Shown here: piece after piece, positions 19,638-31,596 of the stretch
Layout of the letters: the number at the start of each line of letters is the position of its first letter
Numbering within the stretch: position 1 is the stretch's first letter
Assembly: GCA_021738565.1 (NCBI GenBank)
Contig: JAIPBT010000012.1
Location: forward strand, 41,260-105,259
Reading direction: 5' to 3'
DNA: 64,000 bases
Source of the DNA: Bacteroidales bacterium
Lineage (GTDB): Bacteria > Bacteroidota > Bacteroidia > Bacteroidales > GCA-2748055
Made by a program: the position numbers and the translations under genes
The notes under the pieces: model-generated
What the model was told of the DNA's origin: nothing
The model's input: the letters and a program-made list of their open reading frames with translations, nothing else
Databases searched by the model: none

Positions 19638-20573
19638 CTAAGAATTATTTTTATTGTTATGTGCCGTTTTGAGCTTAACAATCCTGCTGAGTCTGTTAAA
19701 AATTATCAGTGCCCCTGCCGTAATCAACATACCTGTCAGGGTGATCCAGTTTGGTGATTCTTCAGGCAAAATGAACCATGCAAGCGCCGCACCGGAAACC
19801 GGGATCAAAAATTTCCAGAGATTCAAATCAGAAACAACAATTCCTGGTTTTTTCAGCAAAACGACCCAGATTGAAATTGCAACAGCCGAGAGGATACTGA
19901 GCCACCCCAGTGAAAAGTAATATACCGGAGGTTTTGGAGAAAAATCCAACCCCTCAACGGGAAGTGAAAATAAAAAAAGAAGCAGCCCTCCAAACACCAT
20001 TGATACTGAGCTCAATACAAGCGGCGGTATGCTTCTTTTTTCTAGGGCAATGATAACATTGGAAAAACCCGAAATGATGTTGTTGCCAATCAGTATCAGT
20101 ATGCCCAAAAGGTTGATTGCTCCCGACATCCCTTTGTTTCTGCCAAAAATTACAAGCACAATCCCGGAAAAACCAAACAGAATTACAAGCGCCTTCTTCA
20201 TTGTAATTTTATCATCGGGCATGACAATATGTGCAACAATGGCAATAAACAGGGGCCCTGAACCAATAACAATCGCACCTACTGATCCGGGAACAAGGTT
20301 GATTCCGGTGTAGAACAATGCATATTGCAGGAACGTCTGCAGGAGTCCGATAAGCAGAATAAACCTGATATTATCCTTCAATATCCTGAAAAACGCGGGA
20401 TTGAAATAGAGCGCAACAGGAAATACAAGAACTCCGGATATAAAAAACCTGATTCCTGCAAATTGCAGCGGAGTTGTATAGGGCAATCCCAACTTAATAC
20501 CCACAAAAGCCGAGGACCAGAGCAAGCACGCCAGGATTGCCTGCAGGGTGATTTTTAGCTGCCCCTGAATCAT
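19638..20573 (-). CDS. EamA/DMT-family inner-membrane transporter
   Basis: About 311 aa with ten predicted transmembrane helices arranged as two EamA repeats. The first repeat has ACLLWSSAFVGIKLGL and the second GNNIISGFSNVIIALEKR. The ATG at 20573 is preferred to a TTG three codons upstream. The family exports or exchanges small metabolites, and the substrate cannot be predicted. It follows the GH109 gene on the same strand after a 45-bp gap and may be the last gene of that operon. Confidence 0.88.
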   Translation of the reverse strand: MIQGQLKITLQAILACLLWSSAFVGIKLGLPYTTPLQFAGIRFFISGVLVFPVALYFNPAFFRILKDNIRFILLIGLLQTFLQYALFYTGINLVPGSVGAIVIGSGPLFIAIVAHIVMPDDKITMKKALVILFGFSGIVLVIFGRNKGMSGAINLLGILILIGNNIISGFSNVIIALEKRSIPPLVLSSVSMVFGGLLLFLFSLPVEGLDFSPKPPVYYFSLGWLSILSAVAISIWVVLLKKPGIVVSDLNLWKFLIPVSGAALAWFILPEESPNWITLTGMLITAGALIIFNRLSRIVKLKTAHNNKNNS

Positions 20574-20618
20574 AGGGCGCAAATATAGAAATATTTAAAA
20601 TCGCCGGTATTGTTGTGT

Positions 20619-21971
20619 TCAGTAATCATCCCCCGGTGCGAAATCATTTTTCCTGCTCATCCATCTGCCACGGGTAAAATCAGGGAAGTCCTGGGGTTCC
20701 CCGTTATTGGCAATGGAGGTTTCAGACAGCGGGGTTATGGCGCTCCAGGCTGCAGCATCATAAGCGTCAAGGGGTGCGGGTAATTTTCGTTTGACCACTT
20801 CAACAAAAGCATGGTCAACAAAGAAATCCATTCCCCCATGACCTGAACCTTCTGCATAGTCTCCGTATTTTTTCCACAACGGGTGGTCATATCTTTCAAG
20901 GAAACTGTCCATTTTTTCCCAGCCATGCCCTTCACTCACTCCCTCTATGAAGATCCTTTTTGTATGTTGATCAAATTCTGTGATCCCTCCTGTACCCTGC
21001 ACCCTGAAACCAAGGGAATAGGGCCTTGGTAAATTCGTATCGTGTGTAACGATGACAGATTCACCACGGGCTGTGGTAATGGTCGTTGTAACTATATCTC
21101 CCAGTTTCCAACGAAGCTTTGCGTTCTCATGACCTGGTCCTCCTTCCGGGTGACTCACAATATAATCGTGCAGCCCCCGTGACTTGGTTGCAACGGATAC
21201 CAGTGATTCAAACCTGTTGCCCCGGTTGATATCGAATATCGTGGCGATCGGTCCTACCCCATGCGTCGGATAGAGGTCTGCGTTTCTTTTCAAAGAATGC
21301 TCAGTTCTCCAGGAAGCTTCATTGATCGCCTTACTGCCAAACTCCACGCCGCCTCCGTGGGCCTGTTTACCATTGTTGAATTTCACTTCCCTTAAGTCAT
21401 GCTGGTAACCGCAGCGGGCGTGGATCAGCTCACCAAACAGGTTGTCTCTGACCATCTGCAGTACAGCCATCACGTCCCTTCGGTAACATACATTCTCCAG
21501 GATCATTACCGGAACCCCCGTTTCCTCGTAAGTATTCACCAGGTCCCAGCACTCCTCCAGGGTGTTCGCGGCTGACACTTCAACTCCTGCATATACGCCT
21601 GCTTTCATTGCAGCAACCGACATCCTGGTGTGCCACAACCACGGCGTGGAAATGATCACTCCATCCAGTTCCTCTTTTTCGAGCATGTCCAGGTAGGCAT
21701 ATTCATGATCCCCGTAACTGGCAGCTGGTTTGAATCCATTCTCTTCAATCATTGCTTCAGCTTTCCCCAGCGCCTGCGGATTTATATCGCAAATTGCGGG
21801 AACAACTATATCTTCCCTCTGCAGAAGATTTCTCAAATGACTTCTTCCGCGCAATCCTACACCTATGAACCCAATTTTTGCTTTGGTCTGCAAAGAAGCT
21901 GCTAACAGTTCAGGCATGATCAGTGTAACTGCACCTGCAGTTCCGGTTTTTATAAATGTCCTTCTCTTCAT
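20619..21971 (-). CDS. GH109-type alpha-N-acetylgalactosaminidase (Gfo/Idh/MocA fold)
   Basis: 450 aa with a twin-arginine signal (MKRRTFIKTGTAG). A Rossmann NAD-binding start (IGFIGVGLRGRSHLRNLL) and a Gfo/Idh/MocA C-terminal domain follow. The segments NVCYRRDV and DLYPTHGVGPIATIFDINRG are hallmarks of the GH109 subgroup, whose known members use bound NAD to hydrolyse alpha-GalNAc, rather than of sugar dehydrogenases in general. Tat export of a folded, cofactor-loaded enzyme fits. It lies 41 bp downstream of the LacZ gene in a row that also encodes a HexNAc-1-kinase-like protein and a nucleotidyltransferase, which supports a role in amino-sugar release. An ordinary dehydrogenase remains possible. 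Confidence 0.85.
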   Translation of the reverse strand: MKRRTFIKTGTAGAVTLIMPELLAASLQTKAKIGFIGVGLRGRSHLRNLLQREDIVVPAICDINPQALGKAEAMIEENGFKPAASYGDHEYAYLDMLEKEELDGVIISTPWLWHTRMSVAAMKAGVYAGVEVSAANTLEECWDLVNTYEETGVPVMILENVCYRRDVMAVLQMVRDNLFGELIHARCGYQHDLREVKFNNGKQAHGGGVEFGSKAINEASWRTEHSLKRNADLYPTHGVGPIATIFDINRGNRFESLVSVATKSRGLHDYIVSHPEGGPGHENAKLRWKLGDIVTTTITTARGESVIVTHDTNLPRPYSLGFRVQGTGGITEFDQHTKRIFIEGVSEGHGWEKMDSFLERYDHPLWKKYGDYAEGSGHGGMDFFVDHAFVEVVKRKLPAPLDAYDAAAWSAITPLSETSIANNGEPQDFPDFTRGRWMSRKNDFAPGDDY

Positions 21972-22012
21972 GGCATTTGTTTTTATGGTAAAAGGTTGTT
22001 TTTCTTCAATAT

Positions 22013-25189
<3,177 letters not shown>

Positions 25190-25283
25190 TTAGTTCTTAT
25201 TCATTTGGTTAAACACACAACAGCACATGATCACCAACTCCTCCTGAGAAAGACCGTGATCCGTTTGCGGTTCATATTTTTGC

Positions 25284-26366
25284 TCAATCTACAATATCTG
25301 CCATCTCATTTTCCCTCTTTATCATTTTCTCCATCAATGTATACTGGGCCCTCGCCCGCTGGTAATTATGTGTTTCAAATTCTGTTTTATAGTAGGTGTC
25401 ACCATTCAGGTAATCGGTAAGGAAACGGAGTCCCTGCGTATATGCAAACACAGCCGGGGCCCGGTGCAGCAATTTTCTTTCGTCCGCAGTGAGAAAACCT
25501 GAAGACCCCGCAAGGTATCCTTTGGTGAATCCTTCGAAGATCTCAATACGGAAATCAATTTTACTGGTATCGGGCTCATCTTCAGGGGCAACACTGGCAC
25601 ATGTTCTCAGGGCATCTCCAATGTCAAACCAGGAATACCCTTTCATTACCGTATCCAGATCGATCATACAATTTGATTTTCCGGATGATTTGTGGAACAG
25701 TATGTTATTGAATTTGGTGTCGTTGTGCGTAAGCCTCACGGGAACATTCCCCTGGTCTGAAAATTCATATACTTCCATGGCTCTATGCATGTATTTTTCA
25801 GAAAGGCCAATCATATCAGCAGCCACACCCTTTCGCTTTTTCACCCCTGTTGAGAGGGCATCCATGAATTGATCTATGCGCATGCGTAAATCATGAAACC
25901 TCGGTATCGAATCTCCGATTCTATCGGGATCCAGGTCGGACAACATTCCCTGGAACCTTGCAATGGCAAGTCCGCCCTGGTAAGCAACATCCGGGTTTGG
26001 GGCCACTTCATAGGAGATCTGATCTTCAATGTACCAGAACATTCTCCAATATCCCTCTTCACTATTTCCGATCCAGCTTTTGCCTTCATCTGTTTCAAGC
26101 AATACAATACCGGAACAGGCAGGATCAATCCCTGCTATCCTGTTCTTGTCGGCAATGTGGGATGTTATGACCTCCATATTGCGCATAAGAAGTTCAATGT
26201 CCTTGAAAACATGATGATTCATGCACTGCAGGATCAGCGGAGGATGTTCCTGACAACGGTCCACAAGGTATGTGTCGTGAATATGTCCCTTTCCCAATGG
26301 TCCGGTATTACAGGCTGAAGGGTCTATCCCGAAGGACCTGATAATATCATTCAATCGATTGCTCAT
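25284..26366 (-). CDS. Phosphotransferase resembling N-acetylhexosamine 1-kinase
   Basis: 360 aa, the length of NahK-type kinases, with the aminoglycoside-phosphotransferase fold. The catalytic loop is LTHNDTKFNNILFH, and the metal-binding segment CMIDLDTVMKGYSWFDIGDALR replaces the usual DFE-type motif. In Bacteroidota such proteins are often mislabelled mucin desulfatase or aminoglycoside phosphotransferase. The link to a sugar nucleotidyltransferase 5 bp upstream argues for phosphorylating HexNAc at C1. It acts in the cytoplasm. The sugar (GlcNAc or GalNAc) cannot be decided from sequence. Confidence 0.8.
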   Translation of the reverse strand: MSNRLNDIIRSFGIDPSACNTGPLGKGHIHDTYLVDRCQEHPPLILQCMNHHVFKDIELLMRNMEVITSHIADKNRIAGIDPACSGIVLLETDEGKSWIGNSEEGYWRMFWYIEDQISYEVAPNPDVAYQGGLAIARFQGMLSDLDPDRIGDSIPRFHDLRMRIDQFMDALSTGVKKRKGVAADMIGLSEKYMHRAMEVYEFSDQGNVPVRLTHNDTKFNNILFHKSSGKSNCMIDLDTVMKGYSWFDIGDALRTCASVAPEDEPDTSKIDFRIEIFEGFTKGYLAGSSGFLTADERKLLHRAPAVFAYTQGLRFLTDYLNGDTYYKTEFETHNYQRARAQYTLMEKMIKRENEMADIVD

Positions 26367-26371
26367 AGCGT

Positions 26372-27268
26372 TTACTTCCAGAGAGGTGACGGATATACTT
26401 TTTCGTCTACCAGGTTATTGATCATATTAACAACATGCGGCCGGTCATCCTGGTAGGTAACCCCAAACCAGGATTCAGAGGTTCCCAGCACTTTAAATGA
26501 CGCTTCACCACTTTTAATAAGGTTATCGGCAACATACGGAATAAAAAATTCGGCCCTGGCACTGTTGATGTTTTCAGCAATATATTCCCTGAATTGTTTT
26601 TCAAGATGTTCAAATACATCGGGCATAAAGCCAAACAGGTTCATGGATACCTTTACATTGGGATCAAGATCAATATTTTTACCATCTTCTTCATAGTATA
26701 TTCTTCCATTTTTACTATATATCCTGGTCCGCTCAACGATCGCCGTCAGGGTTCCATCACGATCGGTCTCACATACCCCCCGCGCAACAGAACCATGTTC
26801 TGACACTGTTTTCAACAGGGTAAAACCGATCAATGCATATTCTGCGGGCCGGGCTTTGACCAGGAAATCGTGCATAATTTTGTAGGAAAGTCTTCCGTAG
26901 AAATCATCGGCATTGATCACAGCAAAAGGTTCCCTGATCACATCCTTTGCCATCAATACAGCATGGGCCGTCCCCCAAGGTTTAACCCTGCCTGAGGGTA
27001 CTTCAAACCCGTTCGGAACATGTTTAACGTCCTGTATAACGTATTCTATATTGAGTGAAGAAGGAAACCTATCCATGTAAGTCTCAGTGAATTCAAGCTC
27101 CATGGCAGGGGATATTACAAAAACGATCTTGCCAAATCCTGCTTCCAATGCATCATAGATTGAATAGTCAGTGATCGTTTCCCCTGCCGGGCCAAATTCA
27201 TCGGTTTGTTTTTGTCCGCCATAACGACTGCCCATTCCGGCAGCCAGGATAAGAAGCGTTGGTTTCAT
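26372..27268 (-). CDS. Sugar-1-phosphate nucleotidyltransferase
   Basis: 298 aa. The N-terminal signature LILAAGMGSRYGGQKQ is the nucleotide-binding loop of NTP-transferases. VINADDFYG is the metal-binding acidic motif, and a glycine-rich VPSGRVKPWGTAHAVL segment completes the active site. The family makes NDP-sugars from a sugar-1-phosphate and NTP. It is the first gene of a minus-strand row, followed after 5 bp by the HexNAc-1-kinase-like gene, so the pair should convert free HexNAc to NDP-HexNAc. A perfect -7-like element lies about 40 bp upstream. Confidence 0.85.
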   Translation of the reverse strand: MKPTLLILAAGMGSRYGGQKQTDEFGPAGETITDYSIYDALEAGFGKIVFVISPAMELEFTETYMDRFPSSLNIEYVIQDVKHVPNGFEVPSGRVKPWGTAHAVLMAKDVIREPFAVINADDFYGRLSYKIMHDFLVKARPAEYALIGFTLLKTVSEHGSVARGVCETDRDGTLTAIVERTRIYSKNGRIYYEEDGKNIDLDPNVKVSMNLFGFMPDVFEHLEKQFREYIAENINSARAEFFIPYVADNLIKSGEASFKVLGTSESWFGVTYQDDRPHVVNMINNLVDEKVYPSPLWK

Positions 27269-27306
27269 ATTTTATCAGTTTGATTCCCTAAATTGAATAT
27301 TTTCTT

Positions 27307-27314
27307 CAAAAGTA
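27307..27314 (-). promoter_or_regulatory. Candidate -7 element upstream of nucleotidyltransferase
   Basis: On the minus strand this reads TACTTTTG, a full match to the Bacteroidota TAnnTTTG -7 consensus. It is about 40 bp upstream of the ATG at 27268. No convincing -33 TTTG was found at the usual spacing. Confidence 0.5.
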
Positions 27315-27559
27315 AAATTTAAAAGTAAGCAACATTTTATATTTCTTAACGATCAAACAACAAATGAACAAACAATATTTCAACAGGAGGCAGTTTCTTT
27401 CCCCTGCTGGACAATCAATTGTTTTCCCACGCTGAAGGAAAGTTTACCTGCACAGTTATCTTTGCAGACAATGATATTATTCGTTGCCGCCGGAAAAAAA
27501 TGAATGCATCAATTGATGGCTGAAACAACCTGTAATGACAAAACAAAACCAGTGTTCCT

Positions 27560-28219
27560 GTGAAAAGACAAATAAAAAAGACAGGTGATGGTTCCCATAC
27601 ACTGTATGTTCCGGAACTGAATGAGCATTACCATTCCATTCATGGTGCCGTCATGGAATCAAAACATATTTTCATTGAAGCAGGTTTCAATTCTTCTTCA
27701 CCGGATACAGTGAAGGTACTTGAGTTTGGAATGGGAACCGGTTTGAATGTACTGCTTACATTTCTTGAATGTGCAAAATCCGGTCGGAAGGTATACTACC
27801 ATGCCATCGAGAAGTATCCTGTTTCTGAAAAAGAGGCAGAGAAATTAAATCTTGAAGGATTCACAGGATCAGGATCAGAAGGGATTCTTGATCAAATCCA
27901 CAGATCTCCATGGAACCACACAGCAAATATTTCCGAAAGCTTCACTTTGTACAAGGAGTTGAATGATTTTCGGAAAGCTGATCCGGGCCAGGGTTACCAT
28001 GTGATCTACTTTGATGCATTTGCACCGGAAGTGCAACCTGAATTGTGGACTGCAGATATCTTCAGGAGGATCTGGAAAATGGCCGAAACGGGGGCCGTTT
28101 TAACTACATATTCTTCAAAAGGACAGGTTAAGCGCAACCTGGTTGAAGCAGGATTCTCCGTTGAAAAAATTCCCGGTCCTCCCGGAAAAAGAGAATTCAT
28201 TCGTGCAACAAAGCCATAG
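27560..28219 (+). CDS. mnmD: MnmD-like tRNA (mnm5s2U34) methyltransferase
   Basis: 219 aa with a GTG start (MKRQIKKTGDG). The SAM-binding loop is VLEFGMGTGLNVL. The family motif VIYFDAFAPEVQPELWTAD and the C-terminal TTYSSKGQVKRNL match the methyltransferase domain of MnmC. The FAD oxidase domain of fused MnmC is absent, as in stand-alone MnmD. The reaction is the last methylation in making 5-methylaminomethyl-2-thiouridine at the wobble position of certain tRNAs. It lies 65 bp upstream of the FKBP gene but probably has its own promoter. Confidence 0.9.
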   Translation: MKRQIKKTGDGSHTLYVPELNEHYHSIHGAVMESKHIFIEAGFNSSSPDTVKVLEFGMGTGLNVLLTFLECAKSGRKVYYHAIEKYPVSEKEAEKLNLEGFTGSGSEGILDQIHRSPWNHTANISESFTLYKELNDFRKADPGQGYHVIYFDAFAPEVQPELWTADIFRRIWKMAETGAVLTTYSSKGQVKRNLVEAGFSVEKIPGPPGKREFIRATKP

Positions 28220-28245
28220 AATTATACTGTTCGTTCTTTTTTTCG

Positions 28246-28253
28246 TAAATTCG
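28246..28253 (+). promoter_or_regulatory. Candidate -7 element upstream of FKBP gene
   Basis: TAAATTCG resembles TAnnTTTG with one mismatch and lies about 30 bp before the FKBP ATG. No good -33 element is visible, so confidence is limited. Confidence 0.4.
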
Positions 28254-28284
28254 CAACTTCATTAAACACTATTAAAACAATATT

Positions 28285-28980
28285 ATGAACAACAAATCAT
28301 TGACAACACTAATCATAGCTGTTGTAGCTTTTGCCGGGGGTTATTTCCTGAATAGCTTTATCGGTGGCGACGAGATTCAATCAGAAACACAGGTAAACCT
28401 TGAGAACAACTGGGATTCCCTGAGTTATTTCCTGGGACTTTCAATAGGTTACCAGACGGGTGACATGTTTGCAGGAATACAGCCGGCCCTGGTAGGTTCG
28501 GGAATAAATACTGTAATCAATGACTCCTCAGAATTTGATCCACAAACTACCCAGATGATCCAGATGCGTCTGATACAGACCATTATGGATGAAAAAGCTC
28601 AGGCTGGACAAGTATTTCTTGAGGAGAATAAACTTAGGGATAATGTTTTCGTTACTGAATCAGGGCTCCAGTATGAACCTATTGTTGAAGGGGATGGAGA
28701 AATGCCTGCAGATACATCAACTGTCACCGTACACTATCACGGAACGCTGATTGACGGAACCATATTTGACAGCAGCATTGACAGGGGCGAACCGGCGACC
28801 TTCAAATTAAACCGTGTGATCCCCGGCTGGGCAGAAGGACTTCAACTTATGAGTGTAGGCTCCAAATACAAGTTTTATATTCCGTCTGATCTTGCATATG
28901 GAGAGAGGCCTCCTTCACAGGCAATTCCCCCCAATGCTGTTCTTATTTTTGAAGTGGAACTGCTATCTATCGGCGAATAA
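28285..28980 (+). CDS. FKBP-type peptidyl-prolyl cis-trans isomerase, membrane-anchored
   Basis: 231 aa. An N-terminal hydrophobic segment (LTTLIIAVVAFAGGYFLNSF) acts as signal or anchor. Residues about 40-125 form the helical FKBP_N dimerisation region (LSYFLGLSIGYQTGDMF). Residues about 140-230 are the FKBP catalytic domain with VTVHYHGTLIDGTIFDSS, VIPGWAEGLQLM and the terminal PPNAVLIFEVELL. The layout matches periplasmic FkpA/Mip-like folding helpers. No processivity or metal domain is attached. Confidence 0.93.
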   Translation: MNNKSLTTLIIAVVAFAGGYFLNSFIGGDEIQSETQVNLENNWDSLSYFLGLSIGYQTGDMFAGIQPALVGSGINTVINDSSEFDPQTTQMIQMRLIQTIMDEKAQAGQVFLEENKLRDNVFVTESGLQYEPIVEGDGEMPADTSTVTVHYHGTLIDGTIFDSSIDRGEPATFKLNRVIPGWAEGLQLMSVGSKYKFYIPSDLAYGERPPSQAIPPNAVLIFEVELLSIGE

Positions 28981-28986
28981 AGTATT

Positions 28987-29135
28987 TAGTGTCTGTCCAT
29001 AATGTCCGTTTGCTGCGTTACGCTCGTCGGGAAATTGCTCATCCCGATAATATATCGGGACTCCGCATTTCTCAACTTCGCAGGCCTTGCAAACGAACAT
29101 TATGATCCAGCCACCGGACTGTATTGACAGACTCT
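28987..29135. repeat. Palindromic element, copy 1 (about 149 bp)
   Basis: It starts TTAGTGTCTGTCCATAATG and ends near GTATTGACAGACTCTA, so the outer ends are inverted repeats. Inner arms also pair (GTTTGC at 29009 with GCAAAC near 29090, and CATAATG with CATTATG). Two related copies lie at 37424 and 63861. There is no coding capacity. It begins just after the stop of the FKBP gene. Confidence 0.8.
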
Positions 29136-29149
29136 ATTTAAATGCAAAA

Positions 29150-29184
29150 AAGCCAGGTTACTGTAAAATGACCTGGCTTTTTTT
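29150..29184 (+). terminator. Rho-independent terminator after FKBP gene
   Basis: AAGCCAGGTTA and TGACCTGGCTT form a stem around a short loop (CTGTAAAA) and are followed by a T-run. It lies about 170 bp after the FKBP stop, beyond the palindromic element, and before the DUF3127 gene. Confidence 0.85.
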
Positions 29185-29248
29185 ATAAAAAAAATTGGCT
29201 TTCTTTCTAAGTTATTTTAAACTGCATCAAAGTTGCAGTCGTTTTTAT

Positions 29249-29256
29249 TAGTTTTG
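29249..29256 (+). promoter_or_regulatory. Candidate -7 element for DUF3127 gene
   Basis: TAGTTTTG matches TAnnTTTG exactly and lies 25 bp before the ATG at 29281. No matching -33 TTTG was found at the usual distance. Confidence 0.5.
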
Positions 29257-29280
29257 TCCAAACATTATAAATAATCAAAC

Positions 29281-29700
29281 ATGAGCTTTGAAACATCCGG
29301 AAGGATCACTGAGATTTTTCAAACACAACAGGTAACCGATAAATTCAAGAAACGAGAGTTTGTTATCGAAATCAAAGAGACCGGCAATGCCGGTTTTGAG
29401 TTTGTCGAGTATGTTAAATTCCAGACTGTCCAGGACAAGTGCAGCATGCTTGACGCGTTCAATATAGACGACAATGTTCGCGTTAGCTTCAACCTTCGCG
29501 GTCGCAAATGGGAAAAAGATGGACAGACCTCCTATTTTATAAATCTTGATGCGTGGAAGATTGAAAATGAACAATCAACAAATAATTCCCCCTCAGCAAC
29601 CGGATCGCAAGATCAGGATAGGTCTGACAATTTCTCCAGCGACATTACCCCTGGCGAACCGCCTGCCGACAGTTCGGGATTTGATGATCTCCCCTTTTAA
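29281..29700 (+). CDS. DUF3127 protein
   Basis: 139 aa. Residues 1-95 (GRITEIFQTQQVTDKFKKR; VEYVKFQTVQDKC; VSFNLRGRKWEKDG) form the DUF3127 domain, an OB-like fold common in Bacteroidota. The C-terminal 40 residues are polar and low in complexity (Ser, Asn, Asp), ending in an acidic GFDDLPF. That tail resembles the C-terminal tip of single-stranded DNA-binding proteins, which end in DDxPF. It suggests, by inference, ssDNA binding with recruitment of partners through the tip. Monocistronic. Confidence 0.88.
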   Translation: MSFETSGRITEIFQTQQVTDKFKKREFVIEIKETGNAGFEFVEYVKFQTVQDKCSMLDAFNIDDNVRVSFNLRGRKWEKDGQTSYFINLDAWKIENEQSTNNSPSATGSQDQDRSDNFSSDITPGEPPADSSGFDDLPF

Positions 29701-29703
29701 TTT

Positions 29704-29726
29704 TTGAACGATCAACCCTAATTACA
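29704..29726 (+). repeat. Left arm of inverted repeat around the kinase/TPR/peptide block
   Basis: TTGAACGATCAAC followed directly by CCTAATTACA. The same two words occur on the other strand at 31747-31782, separated there by a 12-base spacer. The segment between contains the small kinase, TPR protein and peptide genes. Confidence 0.6.
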
Positions 29727-29748
29727 TTGGGTTCGTCATCAATCCCGT

Positions 29749-30609
29749 TCAGTTCAGCAGTCCGGTATAATTTTCCTCCTGTCGCATTTCCAGATCCTTA
29801 CGCATACCGATCATTTTAACCGGCAGGCAGATCGTTATTCCCATTCGTTTAAGATCGGGGTTATTCAGGCTGACTGTTCCACCCATTTGACGGACCATGT
29901 CCCTTGTCAGTTTAAAAGCTATGCCGGTATTATCTAAATAATTATACCAATCATTCCCGTTAACCGTATTTTCAAAGATCATTTTTGCCCTCTCCTCGAG
30001 CAATTCATTTTTGTCGCTCACAATGGTTATATGTGCCTCCTTTTCTTCAGCGATTCTCAACCTCAATTCCACTACTCCCTTCTGCTGGTTTGTCATTGCA
30101 TTGATAACCAGGCTTTCCAGTATTCGCTGAAGGCGGAATCCATCGGTTTCAACGACGATCCGCTTGTACATCCATGGCAGCGTGAGCAACAGCACTGCAG
30201 AATATCGCAATTCTCTGATTGAATGTATATGGTTCTTCTGATAGATCACCTTCAGGAGATCATCAACAAACACCGTTTCCTTGCTGAAAGTCAGGTTATT
30301 TGTTTCCAGCAATGCAAAATCAATGATGTTGTCGACCACTTTCAGAAGCATATTGCTGTTCAGGGAGATATACTCAATGTACTCATCCCTTTCATTCTCA
30401 GAGATATTCTCACTCTTCAGCAGGTCCGAGAATCCCAGGATTGCATTCATTGGTGTCCTGATCTCATGCGAAACATTGGAAAGAAACCTGGTTTTGACCT
30501 GGGAGCCTGCATCCTTGTTTGCATGGTAGATCCCTTCCAGCCACCTTACCTTTTCCATCAGCATTTGATTCACCGATTTCAATTCCTCGTATGTGGGTTT
30601 TTCATTCAT
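29749..30609 (-). CDS. Small soluble histidine kinase with degenerate ATPase domain
   Basis: 286 aa with no signal or membrane segment. A short coiled coil (about 5-35) leads into an intact HisKA helix pair with SNVSHEIRTPMNA (H48). In the HATPase part an N-box-like LVINAMTNQQKG is present. The G1 DxGxG box is replaced by SDKNELLEE, and the G2 region reads NTGIAFKLTRDMVRQMGG. ATP binding may therefore be weak or lost, and the protein may act as a phosphotransfer or decoy partner. It lies 30 bp downstream of the TPR gene on the same strand, suggesting an operon with it and with the peptide gene further up. No response regulator is nearby. Confidence 0.75.
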   Translation of the reverse strand: MNEKPTYEELKSVNQMLMEKVRWLEGIYHANKDAGSQVKTRFLSNVSHEIRTPMNAILGFSDLLKSENISENERDEYIEYISLNSNMLLKVVDNIIDFALLETNNLTFSKETVFVDDLLKVIYQKNHIHSIRELRYSAVLLLTLPWMYKRIVVETDGFRLQRILESLVINAMTNQQKGVVELRLRIAEEKEAHITIVSDKNELLEERAKMIFENTVNGNDWYNYLDNTGIAFKLTRDMVRQMGGTVSLNNPDLKRMGITICLPVKMIGMRKDLEMRQEENYTGLLN

Positions 30610-30639
30610 TCTGAAGCTGTTGAAATACCTCTTTACTGT

Positions 30640-31392
30640 TTAATTTTTGAGTTTTCTCAGCAATTTTCTTGCCGCTCTCTTTTTATCACTGTTACTGGAT
30701 GCAATCCTGGCAAATTGTCTCCGCGCCCTTTCAGTATCATTCGTTGCCAGGTAGCACAATCCAAGGTACCATTCAGCCTGCTCAACATACAGGTTATCAT
30801 TGTGTTCGATAACCTTGTTGAAAGAAATTCCTGCATCGGTATACCTGTTCATCTCAAAATATGAGATACCAGTATACAGGTTGGTTGCCACCTGGTCGGG
30901 ATGCTGCTCGAGCACCTTTTCAAAATAAACAACGGCTTCAGCAAATTCGCCATCCAGGTACAATCGCTCAGCATGCTGAAGCATCAGCTCCAGTTCCGTG
31001 TCGTTCGACCTGTTAATGAGCGCAACCTCATATGGCTTGTAATATTTTTTAAGCAGATCCTTGTTCGAAATGGGCCTGTCTAAAAAAGATGCCATCCCAA
31101 TGGCAAGGATCAGGGCAATAGCTGCAGTGGCAGCATAGTGCCAGGGTTTTGTAAAGCGTATGGGCAATCTTGAATTGCCACTGCTCTGTTTGGTCTCTTT
31201 TCGCAGATCCCTGAGTTGATCTCTGAAATTCAATACTTCAGTATCAGCAAGTGCCTCATCGACTTCCCTGTAAAGTACCAGTTCTGCCTGTAATTCGGGA
31301 CTTGTCTCCAGGTCTGCTTCGAACCTCTTCATTTCCTTTTCTGAAAGGTCATGATCGAGGTACATCTGGATCATGTACTTGTCTCGTTTCAT
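30640..31392 (-). CDS. Single-pass TPR protein with anti-sigma-like topology
   Basis: 250 aa. A charged N-terminal domain of about 80 residues opens with YLDHDLSEKEMKRFEADL, which resembles the start of Bacteroidota anti-sigma factors and related TPR proteins. Then come one transmembrane helix (about 85-104, HYAATAAIALILAIGMASFL) and a C-terminal region (about 120-240) with TPR-like repeats (AERLYLDGEFAEAVVYFEKV; TNLYTGISYFEMNRYTDAGI). This puts the N-terminus in the cytoplasm and the TPRs in the periplasm. With the ECF sigma gene and the TPR-CHAT protease close by, it could hold the sigma factor or dock the protease. The anti-sigma role is inference. Confidence 0.7.
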   Translation of the reverse strand: MKRDKYMIQMYLDHDLSEKEMKRFEADLETSPELQAELVLYREVDEALADTEVLNFRDQLRDLRKETKQSSGNSRLPIRFTKPWHYAATAAIALILAIGMASFLDRPISNKDLLKKYYKPYEVALINRSNDTELELMLQHAERLYLDGEFAEAVVYFEKVLEQHPDQVATNLYTGISYFEMNRYTDAGISFNKVIEHNDNLYVEQAEWYLGLCYLATNDTERARRQFARIASSNSDKKRAARKLLRKLKN

Positions 31393-31596
31393 ATGATTAT
31401 GTAAATAAATTTTCCATGTAAATTCATCTAGAACTACACATCCATCAGATCACACTGATCCACAGATGTATTTATGTATTGCCATGCTGAAATAATTCAG
31501 CTCAGCGTACCATTTTCATTACTTAGTTCAGTTCGGGCGTTCCCAAATAAGGTATTTACAAGGTATTTAAATCTCTTTTCGGATTGTCCCGCAAGA

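Noticed and set aside
25284..26366. Aminoglycoside-resistance kinase
   Set aside because: The fold is shared, but the NahK-like length, the neighbouring nucleotidyltransferase and the glycosidase genes favour sugar phosphorylation.
27364..27435. Short frame starting MNKQYFNRRQFLS, like a twin-arginine signal
   Set aside because: It ends after 23 codons with nothing exported behind it. A frameshifted continuation shows no domain, so at most it is a decayed remnant.
30223..30864. 213-codon plus frame antisense to the small kinase and TPR genes
   Set aside because: It bridges two well-supported genes and shows no protein-like features.
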